Below are positions 1 through 10,773 of a stretch of DNA of 64,000 bases, one piece after another. This DNA is from Vigna angularis (lineage: Eukaryota > Streptophyta > Magnoliopsida > Fabales > Fabaceae). Position 1 is the first letter of the stretch, and each line of letters opens with the position of its first letter. The notes below the pieces were generated by a model. It ran no database searches. It worked only from the letters and a program-made list of their open reading frames with translations, and had not been told where the DNA came from. Made by a program: the position numbers and the translations under genes. The stretch lies in NCBI RefSeq assembly GCF_016808095.1, contig NC_068974.1:13330001-13394000 (forward strand). The letters are read 5' to 3'.

Positions 1-280
1 TTTTATTTTTTTTTTACAGCAAGCAGCAGTGGAAATTTTGTCATGGCCAAGCACATTCAAACTGGAAAGTGTGTTTGATTAAAATGAAATTTGGAATTGT
101 TGAATGCCTCTATTGATACAGAACATATAAGCAAAATTCACACACTTAAATCCTATGGTGATCAAACTCAATTCAACATACAAGCATGGAGATGCAAAAA
201 TTTACTCTTAGCTATGCAATTTCAGAAATGTTGTGCTAGAAAACACCTAAAGAGGAACAAACATATGACTCAAAGCAAAG

Positions 281-674
281 CTAACAAGAAATAAAAGACA
301 TATACAGTCCAGCCAAGACAAGAATAAAAGCTGGAACAAGCACACAAAAGGGAATAAGGACACCTACTTGTTGAAGACTTCCAATAGCATTGTTGCTGTT
401 TGAAGAAATGTCACCATGGATAAGGCTTTGGACAGCCACGGGACTCACCTCCAAACTGTGATATGAAGTGTTTAATCCTTGCTTAAGAGTATTGGTAGGC
501 CTTAGCACCGTCCACAGATCAAATTCAGCCACCACAAGTACCAAACAGCAAGCAAACAATGCAAACAGATTAGAAGTCACACAATAGTAAGCACTGGACT
601 GACATAGTGGAGAAAAGATTTTACTGGGAACAACACAGAACGAATTTGAACAAAGTAAAAATTGTACATGAAAC
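281..674 (-). CDS. possible exon of a membrane protein, unidentified
   Basis: An open frame on the minus strand runs from a stop near 674 to a stop at 281. The last 99 residues start at a GTG, so the frame may be an exon rather than a complete gene. Two hydrophobic segments are visible: one near the start (LFALFACCLVLVVAEF) and one near the C-terminus (VLIPFCVLVPAFILVLAGLY). A serine/asparagine-rich hydrophilic loop separates them, which suggests a two-span membrane segment. An AG preceded by pyrimidines lies upstream and could be a splice acceptor. I do not recognise the family. It lies outside all the mobile elements defined here, so it could be the end of a host gene continuing beyond the left edge, or chance. 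Confidence 0.22.
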
Positions 675-795
675 TAGACATCCAGAAGAACTAGAAAACG
701 AACTAAAAATTGCATGGAAAACGAGGATTGCAAAATTGTAAATCAACTCAAATTCATTGAATCAAGGTAAGGTGTCCAAAAAGGAGACCCCTAAA

Positions 796-949
796 CCTTC
801 TTATATAACCTTTGGAGTGAGCTAAGATGTAAGATCTATGAAATGTGGGACTTTTGAGGGTGTAGTCCGTCCAGCAGCTGTTGCAGGTCTTCTAGGGACT
901 TTTGAGTCCCACATTGCTCAATTCTCTCCACTCCAAAGGGTTTATAAGG
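796..949. repeat. imperfect inverted repeat
   Basis: Arms at about 796-858 and 899-949 pair imperfectly. The left arm has TTGGAGTGAGCTAAG followed by ATGTGGGACTTTTGAG; the right arm gives TTGGAGTGGAGAGAA and ATGTGGGACTCAAAAG on the other strand. No target duplication was found. It may be a small fold-back element. The rest of 675-1235 holds nothing I can identify. Confidence 0.35.
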
Positions 950-1235
950 CAACTAGTTCTCCTATAGTTCAAAATATGAAAACTAGCTATGCTACTAACT
1001 CTTACACGCCTAGAATGCTCAGTTTCTCTTCTCTTCTTTTTAAGATCAAGCCATGGATAGTCCCACATTGCTTGTTCTTAAAGAGAAAGAAGAGTTTATA
1101 AGAAATTATTCACAAGAACTAAGAGAAAGAAATCAAAAGGCAAATACACGCCCAAAGGAAACCTATTCTACTCTTTTTTTATGCTTGTTGTCACTTTGAA
1201 AGCTCTTCATTGTTGCCCCATTTATGATCATATCA

Positions 1236-3727
1236 GAAAACAAAAGTGATTTTCTGAAAACTCGTACCCACTCTCTTCTGCATGCACCTTCTCCTTTCCA
1301 AACTCTGATATTCCATTTCTCTTTCTTCTCTCTAGAAAACCCTCCCTTCTCTCTACGTTAACTCATCTTTTCTCTGCTCCGATCAACGTTTAGTCACTGT
1401 AGGAGCATTCTCGGCGTCCTAAGCTTCATCTTGAACCGAACGAGTTTCAAGTTTGAGCGGGTAAGCGTATTTGTCCTTAGTTGTTCATCTTTTGTTACAT
1501 GCAAACCAAGTTCTGGTTGCATGCAGGGGTGTAGTCTAAGTTATTTGTGATTCTGATGTTGTTCAGTTTAAGTTGGAAGAGTTAAGTGATCATTGAGGGT
1601 AGAAAGCTGTAGTCGGGCGAACCAAAAACCTACTCTTAGGCAGTTCAATCACGTATCAAGGTAAGGGAAGCTTATTTAATTTAATTTGTATGTTGTGGTA
1701 TTGTATGAACGTTCGTTATTGGACTGAATGATTTTGATGCATGATGGTTGATATGATTGGATTGAATGAACGTTCGTTGATTTAATGAGTGGAAATGAAA
1801 TATGGTTGAGTTATGTATAATGTATGAAATATATGAAACTTACATGATATGGATTGTATGAGGAATAGGAAATGTACTATAATATGAACGTATGGAATAA
1901 TGAAGTTGTATACTGAGAAATGAATTGGAATGTAAATGAATTTGAATATGAATTTTCCCTATGATAACGTACGAGCGTTACTGAACGGTCTTTGAGCGTT
2001 ACTGAACGGTCTCTGACCGTTCGATTTTCCTGGTAAACATAGTTGAAATGTGATCCTTTCATTTGGAGAGTATCCTAGTTGAGGATGAACGTCCTCGTGT
2101 GGTAATACTATGCTTGAGCGTTTGGCAAAGCACAGTTGTATCCGGGTATCCTGTGATAAACTAAAGTTCTATATCTAACAGTATATTTTGTTGTCCGTAA
2201 ACACTGTTTCGATAGTATTTTAGACTATTTATTAAGCCTTTTTATTATAAGTTTAAATGTGCTCGGTCTTACACCAAGCTCTCGTCCCAAATACGTGCTC
2301 GGTCTTACACCAAGCGTTCGTCCTGAATAAGTGCTCGGTCTTATACCTAGCGCTCGTACTGAGTAGTGCTCGATCTTATACCAAGCGCTCGTACTCGTTT
2401 TTAATTTATCAATCTTGATGAAACAACGTTCGTCCAATTTCAGTAAAATCTCTTTTACCATGTTCTGTCATTGACTGGCATTAGGTTTCTACATTTGAAT
2501 TATTCCAAGTATGGTTCTTTAACGTCTTGATGTGTCTACATCCATTGGATCCGGCCTAGAGCCTCCGTACTTAATTTATTCTTTGAGTATTGGTCTGAAC
2601 TCACGAGAGTCAGGTCATTCAGCTGATTTACGTGGTAAATAACGTTCTTCATATATGGTATATTATTGTACTCAATTTGTTTCTCAAATCCAAAAGTAAC
2701 TCTCTCGGTCTTATTCTATTCTGGAACTGGAGACCTCTCTATCTCGTTCCAAGTGTTTGTCCTCGTTCTGAGTGAGGATTGAACGTTTGGTATCGAGTAT
2801 CCGTAAGAATCTTTGAACAAAGATGAAATTTAACTTATTGGTAATGAAAGATGAATTTGAGAAAAGTAATGAAGGATGAAATTGAAAATGATTAGAAATG
2901 AAATAGGAAGAGAATGTGATGTGGATTTGAACGAGCGTTCCAGGGAGGAACGACTCATGGATGAATATTGGAATTGGTAAAGTATGACTGTGGGCATGCT
3001 AATACTGGCGGTTCATTCTGATGTTCCGTGAGTACTCGTCCTCATGTAGAGGAGGGTAGGTCATGTGTGGGAACGACAGGAGGTCCTAGTCCTTAGGGGT
3101 ACTTTGGACGGAACGAACTAACCTCGGGTGGCAGCTAATGAGAGTTTTCCAGTTACTACATCACCCGGGTGCACGAACGCCTGTAGCTACGCAGATTTCA
3201 TACAGTCCGGACAGTTAGTCTAGTGATAGGCTTGTGTGATACGTACGTTGAAATTTATCTGGTGTTGAATTATTTGAAATGTATGTTTATGCATGAATTA
3301 AATTACATAAGCTTACCCTGCGTTTCCTGTCGTGTCTGTTTTTTTACGTCCGTCCTTGTCATTGCAATGATCATCCGTGTGGATGTGAGCAGAAGGAGTC
3401 GAGCTGCTGAAAAAGGCGCTGGAAGAAGAAAATTTGAAAGAAAGCAAAGTCAAGACCGAAGAGTAGGATGTTCGGTCAATAGTCTAGTTATAGTAAGGTG
3501 GACATCCACTCACCTTCCCTTTTGTTTATGTATGAACGATCGGTGTCGTTATTTTGTAAACCGGTCGGATAGTTTTGGGTAGTGATGTACGGCTTAAATT
3601 TGTAACTCTTTCTGTAAAGTCGTTCGGCCATGAGCGTACGCTCGACTGTAGTGTAAGACTAATCTGGTTTATTATTAATGTAATTATTCTATCATATGGT
3701 TTATTGCTGTATTTTTGGGATGTTACA
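1236..3727 (+). repeat. G1 5' LTR, truncated at its 5' end
   Basis: It matches 25939-28425 over its whole length and ends in GGGATGTTACA directly before the primer-binding site. The first about 165 bases of the LTR seen in the 3' copy (25775-25938) are missing here. Homology starts abruptly at GAAAACAAAAG, so the left end was lost by deletion or rearrangement and no left target duplication can be seen. Near 1973-2015 a 20-bp piece (GAGCGTTACTGAACGGTCT) is duplicated in this copy only. Confidence 0.9.
2259..2400 (+). repeat. four tandem 35-36 bp units inside G1 LTR
   Basis: Units start at 2259, 2295, 2331 and 2366. Each begins GTGCTCGGTCTTA (one has GATC) and ends with a GCTCGT/GTTCGT block. 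The same array is in the 3' LTR at 26941-27082, so it belongs to the LTR family. It is a minisatellite, not a CRISPR array. Confidence 0.85.
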
Positions 3728-3731
3728 TTAG

Positions 3732-3745
3732 TGGTATCAGAGCAG
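3732..3745 (+). other. G1 primer-binding site (initiator tRNA-Met type)
   Basis: TGGTATCAGAGCAG starts four bases after the LTR terminus CA. This is the standard plant retrotransposon site complementary to the 3' end of initiator methionine tRNA and fixes the element's orientation as plus. Confidence 0.92.
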
Positions 3746-3878
3746 ATTTGTTCTCTTAAGGACACTGTAGGTTATGAGTGCACTATGTTTTTGCTGTGTG
3801 CTTAATATTCGTTTGATGAGTTATTTTAAACTCTTTAGACATAACTAACGATCCTCTTCTCTGCTTCTCAGAGAACTA

Positions 3879-5112
3879 ATGGCACCGAGACCTCCTCCTC
3901 AACCTCAAGCCACCGAACGTGATGCGTCCGACAACACCAGGTTGTTGGAATGAGTAATAGAAAGGCTACAGCAGCAAAACGCTGCCTTGGTGCAGCAGAA
4001 CGCGGCTGCCTTACAGAGTTTGGAAGCCGCTCGCACAAACTCTGAAGCGACCCAGAGACAACTAATGGAGATCATCGCAACCACCAGGGGCACACCCGGA
4101 GCATCCACTTCCACCGCTACCCATCAGACCGAGTGGAGTTTAGAGAACTTTCTACAGCATCATCCGGCCAAGTTTAATGGGAAGTGCCTTCCTGACGAGG
4201 CCGATCAGTGGCTACGAGACATGGAGCGGATCTACAACGCCAAGAGGTGTCCGGACGACAACAGATTGGCGTTCATTGAGTATCTACTGACTGGAGAGGC
4301 CAGTCATTGGTGGGCGAGCATGAAGGCTATATTGACGGACGCTCAAAGACCCATTTCATGGGAAGTATTCAGAAGCAAGTTTTATGAAGAATACTTCCTC
4401 GATAGCGTTCGTTCCGCCAAGGAAGTAGAGTTTCTTCAATTAGTGCAAGGTGGGATGTCCGTCTCTGAGTACACCAACAAATTCAAGCATTTAGTATGAT
4501 TCAACACCATGGCTACCAGTGAAGAGTGGCGGTGTCGGAAGTTGAGAATGGATTGAGGAGCGATGTCAAAGTACTGATTTCAAGCCTTTGTATTAAGTCT
4601 TTTCCAACAATGGTGGAGAGAGCCAAAATATTGGAGAAGAACATTGAAGAAGTGGAACGGCAGAAGAAGCAACAACAGACGGCTAGGGGACCGATCTCGT
4701 CCAAAAGCAATATGAATTTAAGCAGAAATCCTTACGCTCGTCCTACACCACCATCTACTTCTAGTGGGTCTCAGTCACAATCTTTGGTTGCTGTCAATCG
4801 GTCTGGACAACAAGGGGCAGTGACGTGTTTTCAGTGTGGAGGACCACACTACCGATCATCATGTCCTCAGTTGTTGGGAGGAAGGTTTTGCACTCGTTGT
4901 AGGAGGATCGGACATCTGGAGAGCGAGTGTAATATGGGAGGACGAGCGGTGATGAGGCCACCAAATGCTGGAAGAAATCAACCAGGGAGTGGTGGCCGAG
5001 CACAGGCGATCGGTCGGGTTTATGCCATAGCGGGCGCTGGAACAGCAAGCTCAGGTACACTCATCACCCGCACTTACTTATTGTATGAACTGCCTTGCTG
5101 TGCGTCGTTTTA
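3879..5112 (+). pseudogene. gag: G1 gag (capsid/nucleocapsid), broken
   Basis: Gag would form the virus-like particle and bind the element RNA. The ATG at 3879 opens a proline-rich start (MAPRPPPQPQ), then a TGA at 3951 where the context suggests an original CGA. A gag core follows (WSLENFLQHHPAKFNG, ADQWLRDMERIY, GEASHWWASM), then a second TGA at 4498, again a likely CGA, and a frameshift near 4540. The 3' part reads on from 4526 and holds two zinc knuckles: CFQCGGPHYRSSC (CX2CX4HX4C, with H/Y spacing as usual) and CTRCRRIGHLESEC. The frame ends at 5112 just past the normal gag-protease linker (RVYAIAGAG), with no protease D-T/S-G. Both stops are C-to-T changes at CpG, as expected for methylated repeats. 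Confidence 0.9.
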
Positions 5113-5530
5113 ATTATTGTGATAAGGAAGTTGTTTGGTATGGTGGTGTAAACACCAGCAATTGGGTTAGTTAGGATATCTGAACCGTAAGATAGATGTC
5201 TATTACTATGTTAGTGAGAGTGTTATTATCTATAATTGACTAACTTAGGAGATACTCCATGAAAATGGAGTGTCGACGTTCGGTATCTATTAAGTTAGAC
5301 CGTTCGGTAGTAAGGGGGGTAACCGAACGGTAATATTAAACGTTTGAATAGTTGAGTTCTCCTGAAGAGGCGCCAAGGCTATCTAAAGTTGAGTCTCTTT
5401 TTGCGCTAATGCCAGGTGTTAGATTAACATTAGTAACTTATTACAAAGTAGCAATTGCGGAGTGGATGGAACTCAAGAATCAGTCTAATTGAGTTGAACG
5501 TTTCGTTATATAGTACGCTCATTTTGATGG
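5113..5530 (+). other. G1 internal non-coding segment left of A1
   Basis: No coding signal. This stretch replaces protease and reverse transcriptase. It is rich in short GAACG/CGTTC words also seen in the G1 LTR and resumes after A1 at 24165-25404. That right-hand part contains an LTR-like piece near 24585 (GTAGTCAGGCGAACC) and a short (TA)n tract near 24936-24970. Confidence 0.6.
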
Positions 5531-5535
5531 CATAC

Positions 5536-6821
5536 TGATGGACAAATTTATGAACACCAAAATATGATGTCACAAACTTGTTTTTCAATCGGCAAGTATG
5601 ACCGAATCGTTCAAGTAATAAACTTGGTAAGACCAAGTATCGTTCTTCCCAAAGGACTCACGGCCTAGTTTAGTTGTGTGGTTTCTTGATTAGCTAAGAC
5701 TTAAAGACGAAATATTTGGATTTTTATATGCAAAAGACGAAAATTAAATATGTATGCATGAAGTTTTGATCAATGGGAAAAGCACAAGATAAACACTTTC
5801 AATGAAATATATGTATGGATATGTTGTTGGGGGTCAATTTCATCTTATCCACTCTCATATATTTTAGGAATTCAACATTCAAATCATCATTGTTAATGCC
5901 ACTCTCTAAAGTACCTTTCAAGAAGGCTTCTCCCTAATCACGAGTTCATACAATTCCTAGCATTCTTAATGATCAGTTCATAAGTGCAGGAGCTTAACGA
6001 CAACCAATATACTATTGGGAGAAATTCCCCGGATCTAGACTTCCCCGTACGTGCCCGTATCGACAAAACCACTAATCATGCATCGAATGAGTTAAACAAC
6101 GCAAGCATTAAGCAAAGAAGAAAAACCCTAACTAATGATGAAAGAAAGCATAGGTCTTAATTAAAAGATGTAAAAACAAATTCCATATATGAGAGCTTCA
6201 AAAGATTATATTGATTCCCCAACAAACATACAAGGTTTAGTTCACCATATTCATGGTGAACCTAGATGAATAACAATGAAAGAATGGAAGATAAAACCCT
6301 AGAAAGGTGAAGAGGTAGCCTGAGCATCCAAGATCCTCCTTCAAAGGGGTGGAAGAGAGAGTGTTTGCTTCGTTTCTGCCAAAGATACAAACCCTAGGAC
6401 ATCCTAAAGCTTATATACTATTCTAAAATTACAAAAAATCTAGGTCCAAGCCCATAAGTATGCCGCTCAGCGGTAAGTGCGTGAGTCGTTTCTTCCCCTC
6501 AGCGGCCATTTTGCCCCTCAGCGGATCTCCCGTAAGCTCCTGAGTGCTGCTTAGCGGTAAACTGCCGCTGAGCGGTGACTTCGGCTTCTCCTTTTGCACT
6601 TTTTGATGTCTTTTCTGATTTCATCTCTCTCCTTCTTCACTTCTTTCACCAAATTCACCTTAAAACCTGCACAAAAACACTGAAATCAAGCATAAACCTG
6701 TCCAGCTCTCTTATTTCTGAAAATATGAATAAAAGTATGATTTCAAGCTAGTTTCTAAGTATATAGGTTGCTTTTAGTATCAATTTTAAGCATGAAAATA
6801 ACAGTTTTTCAACTGTTATCA
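5536..6821 (-). repeat. A1 LTR (biological 3' LTR)
   Basis: 1286 bp, starting TGATGGAC and ending GTTATCA. The adjacent 6822-6834 read on the minus strand gives AAGTTTGGGGTTG, a polypurine-like tract. Within it, 6463-6575 carries five near-copies of the palindrome CCGCTNAGCGG. Confidence 0.92.
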
Positions 6822-8092
6822 CAACCCCAAACTTAGAACTTTGCTTGTCCTCAAGCAAACAAGATGTAACTCCATCTTCAACCAATTCATATGATGGTTC
6901 ACTCATTCAAAAATCTTCTTTTTCAAGATAAGTAACAACTTCACTCAAACTTATGACCAAGAGTTCAATCAAGATGTGCACATGCTTTAGTGTTCACAAA
7001 GTCATTTAAATTCCAACAAATGCTATTTTTCATGAATGATCAATCAATTAAGCATGGATGTTTATGTGCTCATGGAATATTTCCTCACCAGATAAAGTGT
7101 TTCACTCACACACAAGTGTATAAGAGGTAATCACTCATTCACTCTACTATCACAATGTCACATGAATCAACTTTGCCTTTCATTTTATCACAATCAAAAA
7201 CATTCACAAGCATGCATCATCACAAGGACTTTTCAATGGCTTATAATGTGGCTGGGCTAACAAGAAAATTGGTTTTTCTGGATCACAAAATCCTTGAGTT
7301 AAGAGAATCATAACAACACAATTATTCTTATTCATTCCCAACTTTCTTTTGCCTTTGCATTGAGCTTTGCTTCTTTTTCTTTTCTTTTCTTCTTCTTTGC
7401 ATATTCTTACTTTTTAGCTCTTAGCTCAATGCTTTTCCTTTTTCATGTTTTCCGAACAACCCCAAACTTGAACATTTAATAATACCACACAAGATCTTCT
7501 ACTTAACTCAAGGTAAAGATTTTCAATCAAAGGTTTTAGTGTATGTTCAAGGCTAAGGGTTCCAAGGATAGAACACAAAATGTTCTCTTTTAGTGGGCTA
7601 ACTTTATGAATTTGGCCAATAAAAAGGGTTCCAACAAACGACCTTGATCATATGATGCAAAACAAGCAATTGATTCAATCATAGAAAACCTGGGCAAAGT
7701 CATTCATGCTTTCAAAGTAATAGCATTCAATCATACCAAAAACTCTGAAGCTCAAAACCTCACATATAAGCTCATTCACATTTGACATACACATCCTGCT
7801 TAATTTCACAATCACAATCATAATATCCTGCATTTGTTCACAAAGCTTGTGAATCACCTATATAAGCATTTTAATGTGTACATCTTCTCAACATCAATCA
7901 ATCAATAAGCATCATCAAGCATTACTTATCAAACAATCACAGTTAATAGCAAACCATCATAACAAACTAGGTGTTCAATAGAGTACATCAAACCTAATCT
8001 AAAAACAAAAACAAATAAGTTCAGAAAACTTAAACCAACAAACGCATAAGCATATGATAGCATTCATCAGTAAATGCTATCTCAGCTCCTCA
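6822..8092 (-). other. A1 3' untranslated spacer
   Basis: Between the polypurine tract and the accessory ORF there is about 1.27 kb of AT-rich sequence with a T/C-rich stretch near 7365-7440. I see no gene in it. Confidence 0.6.
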
Positions 8093-9328
8093 TCAATCTG
8101 AGCTGTCCTCTGTATCTTCCTTTTCCTCCTCATCTTCATCATCTTCAAATGCATCATCATCATCAGCTTCATCTTCTTCCATCTCTCTAGCTGAAGCTTC
8201 AGCTGCTTCAGCTCCTCCTCCATGCACTGGTTCCTCTGGCCAAGCTACCACATTATGGAATTCATCCATAGTCCACCTGTGGGCTGGAGGTGTATCATAC
8301 ATCCCCACAATCATCTCAGCAGTGGCCACCTGCCCTCTGTGAATGGACTGCAACTGAGCACCTATAAGAGACATATACATGTCCCTCATCTGGAATGGTT
8401 CTGCTTCACGTGTCTCAGCAGATGTCTGGCTCTGTGCTGGCCCTCTCTCTCTACGAGCACGGCGTGGTGGAACTGGTTGAGTTGCTTCCTCACCTCCACA
8501 GTACTGTCTGTAATAAGCCTCATCAATAGCTTTTCTTGGCCTCTCAAATGGTGGAGCAGAAGTGTCCACCCCAGCTATCTTGCAAAGGTGAATGATCAAA
8601 GAGGGATGTCCTAGTGGTGCTTTGTTGTTTGAAGTATTGGCGCACACACTAATCTCATCAGCTATCACCTGCCCAATATTAACATTCAAGTTTCTGATGG
8701 CACAGTAGATGAATAGTGCCCTGCTGAGAGTAATATCTGACACATGTGAACATGGCTGAATGTTGGCATGAGAAAACGCCATCCAATACTTTGCAAGAGG
8801 AGTCAAATCCGTCCTCCTAATGTTAACCACTGAGCCAGATCTATTCCTTTGGAAGTGTCCTCCAGTTATACACAGTACTCTCTCCACATCCTCATAATCA
8901 GCACCTTCCTCCATGCAAAGAGCAAACTGGCACTGCTCACCAGCCCATACAGTGTCCAGGAAGTTATTGATAGAATCAGGATCATACCTGATAGCATGGC
9001 CTCTGACATAGCCTAAATAATTCTCAGCTGGATAATCATCAATCTTCTTTGCATTGGTGTAAAATTCCTTTACCACAGCTATGTTGGCAGGTGCAGGATA
9101 GGTGGCTAGCTTTCCCCAGTCATTCCCTAACACTTGCTCTCCAAATTGAGGAGCAAAGTTAGGTATCATTCCAACCTTTCTCTCCATCAGAAGTCTCCTG
9201 TCCTGAACCACCCTAAAGTGCTTCTCATGTTTCCTAGAGAGGAACCTGCTAGAGTGGGGTTGCTCTGGTTCCTTTTCCTTTCTCATGGTTGCCATGGTTT
9301 TCAATCTCTTTCTTGAAGAGGATGTCAT
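8093..9328 (-). CDS. Athila-type accessory ('plant transposon protein' / env-position) ORF
   Basis: An intact frame of 411 residues from the ATG at 9328 (421 from an upstream ATG at 9358). An AG lies three bases before the 9328 ATG after a T-rich run (GTTTGAATGTAG), as expected if it is made from a spliced subgenomic RNA, so I prefer this start. After a basic N-terminus (SSRKRLKTM) comes the domain common next to pol in Athila elements: VKEFYTNA, YVRGHAIRYDPDSINNFL, LTPLAKYWMAFS, HVSDITLSRALFIYCAI, NVNIGQVIADEI. The tail is strongly acidic (EDDEDEEEKEDTEDSSD). No clear membrane segment is seen. Its molecular role is not established. It has stayed open although the element lost pol and its gag carries stops. 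Confidence 0.75.
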   Translation of the reverse strand: MTSSSRKRLKTMATMRKEKEPEQPHSSRFLSRKHEKHFRVVQDRRLLMERKVGMIPNFAPQFGEQVLGNDWGKLATYPAPANIAVVKEFYTNAKKIDDYPAENYLGYVRGHAIRYDPDSINNFLDTVWAGEQCQFALCMEEGADYEDVERVLCITGGHFQRNRSGSVVNIRRTDLTPLAKYWMAFSHANIQPCSHVSDITLSRALFIYCAIRNLNVNIGQVIADEISVCANTSNNKAPLGHPSLIIHLCKIAGVDTSAPPFERPRKAIDEAYYRQYCGGEEATQPVPPRRARRERGPAQSQTSAETREAEPFQMRDMYMSLIGAQLQSIHRGQVATAEMIVGMYDTPPAHRWTMDEFHNVVAWPEEPVHGGGAEAAEASAREMEEDEADDDDAFEDDEDEEEKEDTEDSSD

Positions 9329-9358
9329 TCCTACATTCAAACACAAATACAAAACCAC

Positions 9359-10494
9359 GGAACATGATGTTAATCATTAGTAAAACACAGAACACAACTC
9401 CTTTCGAAGCTAAACCACCGCTGAGGGCCAGAATTTCCCCTCAGCGCCACCAGTGCCACATTCCAACACGCAAAAATTCAGAAAAATCAAATCTGGCAGA
9501 GTGCCGCTCAGCGGCAGTTTACCCCTCAGCGGTAACTCTGCAAATTTTTTGAAAATCTTGTTTTAAAGTTGTCCTAACTCCACCCAAATGCAATTTTCAG
9601 TTTTCCAGTTCATAATCATGTAGTTTAATCGGTTCAAAAATCAAATATATCATCAAATCATGCATAGAAATCAAAACCCCTAAATATTCATGCTTTGACA
9701 ATCACATTCAAAATCAAAAACCCTAGAATGAACAAAATGCATTTTACTTACTTGGGTGGAGATACTAGATGCAATGAGAATGTTTCCAATTTGAGATACT
9801 CTCTTCCAACCCCAAACTTGAATGGAACACTAGTGAAAAAGTGAGTGGAATAGAAATTTTCTTAAGAGGGAAGAGTGAAAAGATGTGGAAAACCTTGGAG
9901 AAGGTATGTGGAAGTGTTTGCGCAGAGAAAAGCCTGAAAGTATGAGAACTTGCGCAGCTTAGGGTTTAAAAATACCCTAATGGGCTCGGGTCCCGCTAAG
10001 GGGAACTAAAGCCCATTCTGCGAGAGTACCGCTCAGCGGCACTTTCGTGATGTGCTCTTCTCCTTCTTTTCTTAACCTACGTGCCTCCCATACATGCCCC
10101 TCACTGGTTCCCTGCAAGTCAATGTTAAAAATGCTTATGCAAACCCTATTATGCAACTAAAATGAAACAAACAAAAAACAATCAATCAATTGGGTTGCCT
10201 CCCAGGTAGCGCTTGTTTAACGTCACGAGCCTGACCCAAAATCCACCAACACCCATCAATAGGTGTTACAAACTTACCAACACCCATCAGTAGGTGCTAC
10301 AAACTGAGTATCCTTCAGTAGATACTTAACCATCTAGCATCCTTCAGTAGATGCTATATCCAACAAAATATTTACAAAAATAATGTCCACAGATTAAAAG
10401 TTACAAAACCAAAATCAAAATCAAAAGTTTTTAAATCGTTGGGTTGCCTCCCAGCAAGCGCTCTTTTAACGTCATTAGCTTGACCCAATAAAGT
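9359..10494 (-). other. A1 spacer replacing most of pol
   Basis: No coding signal. Contents: palindrome pairs of the CCGCTNAGCGG type at 9418-9447 and 9504-9532 and a single one near 10028; a run of small hairpin words at about 10245-10360 (ACCCATCAGTAGGTGCT, CATCCTTCAGTAGATGCT); and two copies of TTGGGTTGCCTCCCAG followed by AAGCGC/TAGCGC blocks at about 10191 and 10439, which bracket the hairpin words. This replaces reverse transcriptase, RNase H and the integrase core. Confidence 0.65.
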
Positions 10495-10773
10495 TTAAGT
10501 TCCATCTTCTTTATAGTTGATGTTGTCATTCCACCAACTCCTCAGTTGTTTCCTCTGAACTGTCTTGGTCCTTCTAGAATATGGAGACTCTATCTCTATC
10601 ATCTCCTTCTCTTTAAAGCCCTTCACAACCCACAACTTATTCTTGATTCTTACAGGTGAGCCAAGTTGGAGTCTTCTTTTCGTCACTAGGAATTTCTCCT
10701 CCTCTTCCAATATTTTCTTCCTTGGGTACCTGAAACAACAAAAAATGGTTACCTGCAACCTTGAGATTTTCAT
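10495..10773 (-). pseudogene. possible integrase C-terminal remnant
   Basis: A 92-codon minus-strand frame overlaps the end of gag-pro in another frame. Its middle (RRLQLGSPVRIKNKLWVV, then EIESPYSRRTKTV and KQLRSWW) has the layout of the small C-terminal barrel of gypsy integrases, where a basic stretch leads to V-x-x-V-F...AVEI and ends near NGQRLK. The match is weak and read by eye. If correct, the pol deletion joined the end of protease to the end of integrase. It may otherwise be chance. Confidence 0.3.

Noticed and set aside
2259..2400. Regular 36-bp repeats as a CRISPR-like array
   Set aside because: The units are contiguous without spacers and lie in both LTRs of a plant retrotransposon; this is a minisatellite.
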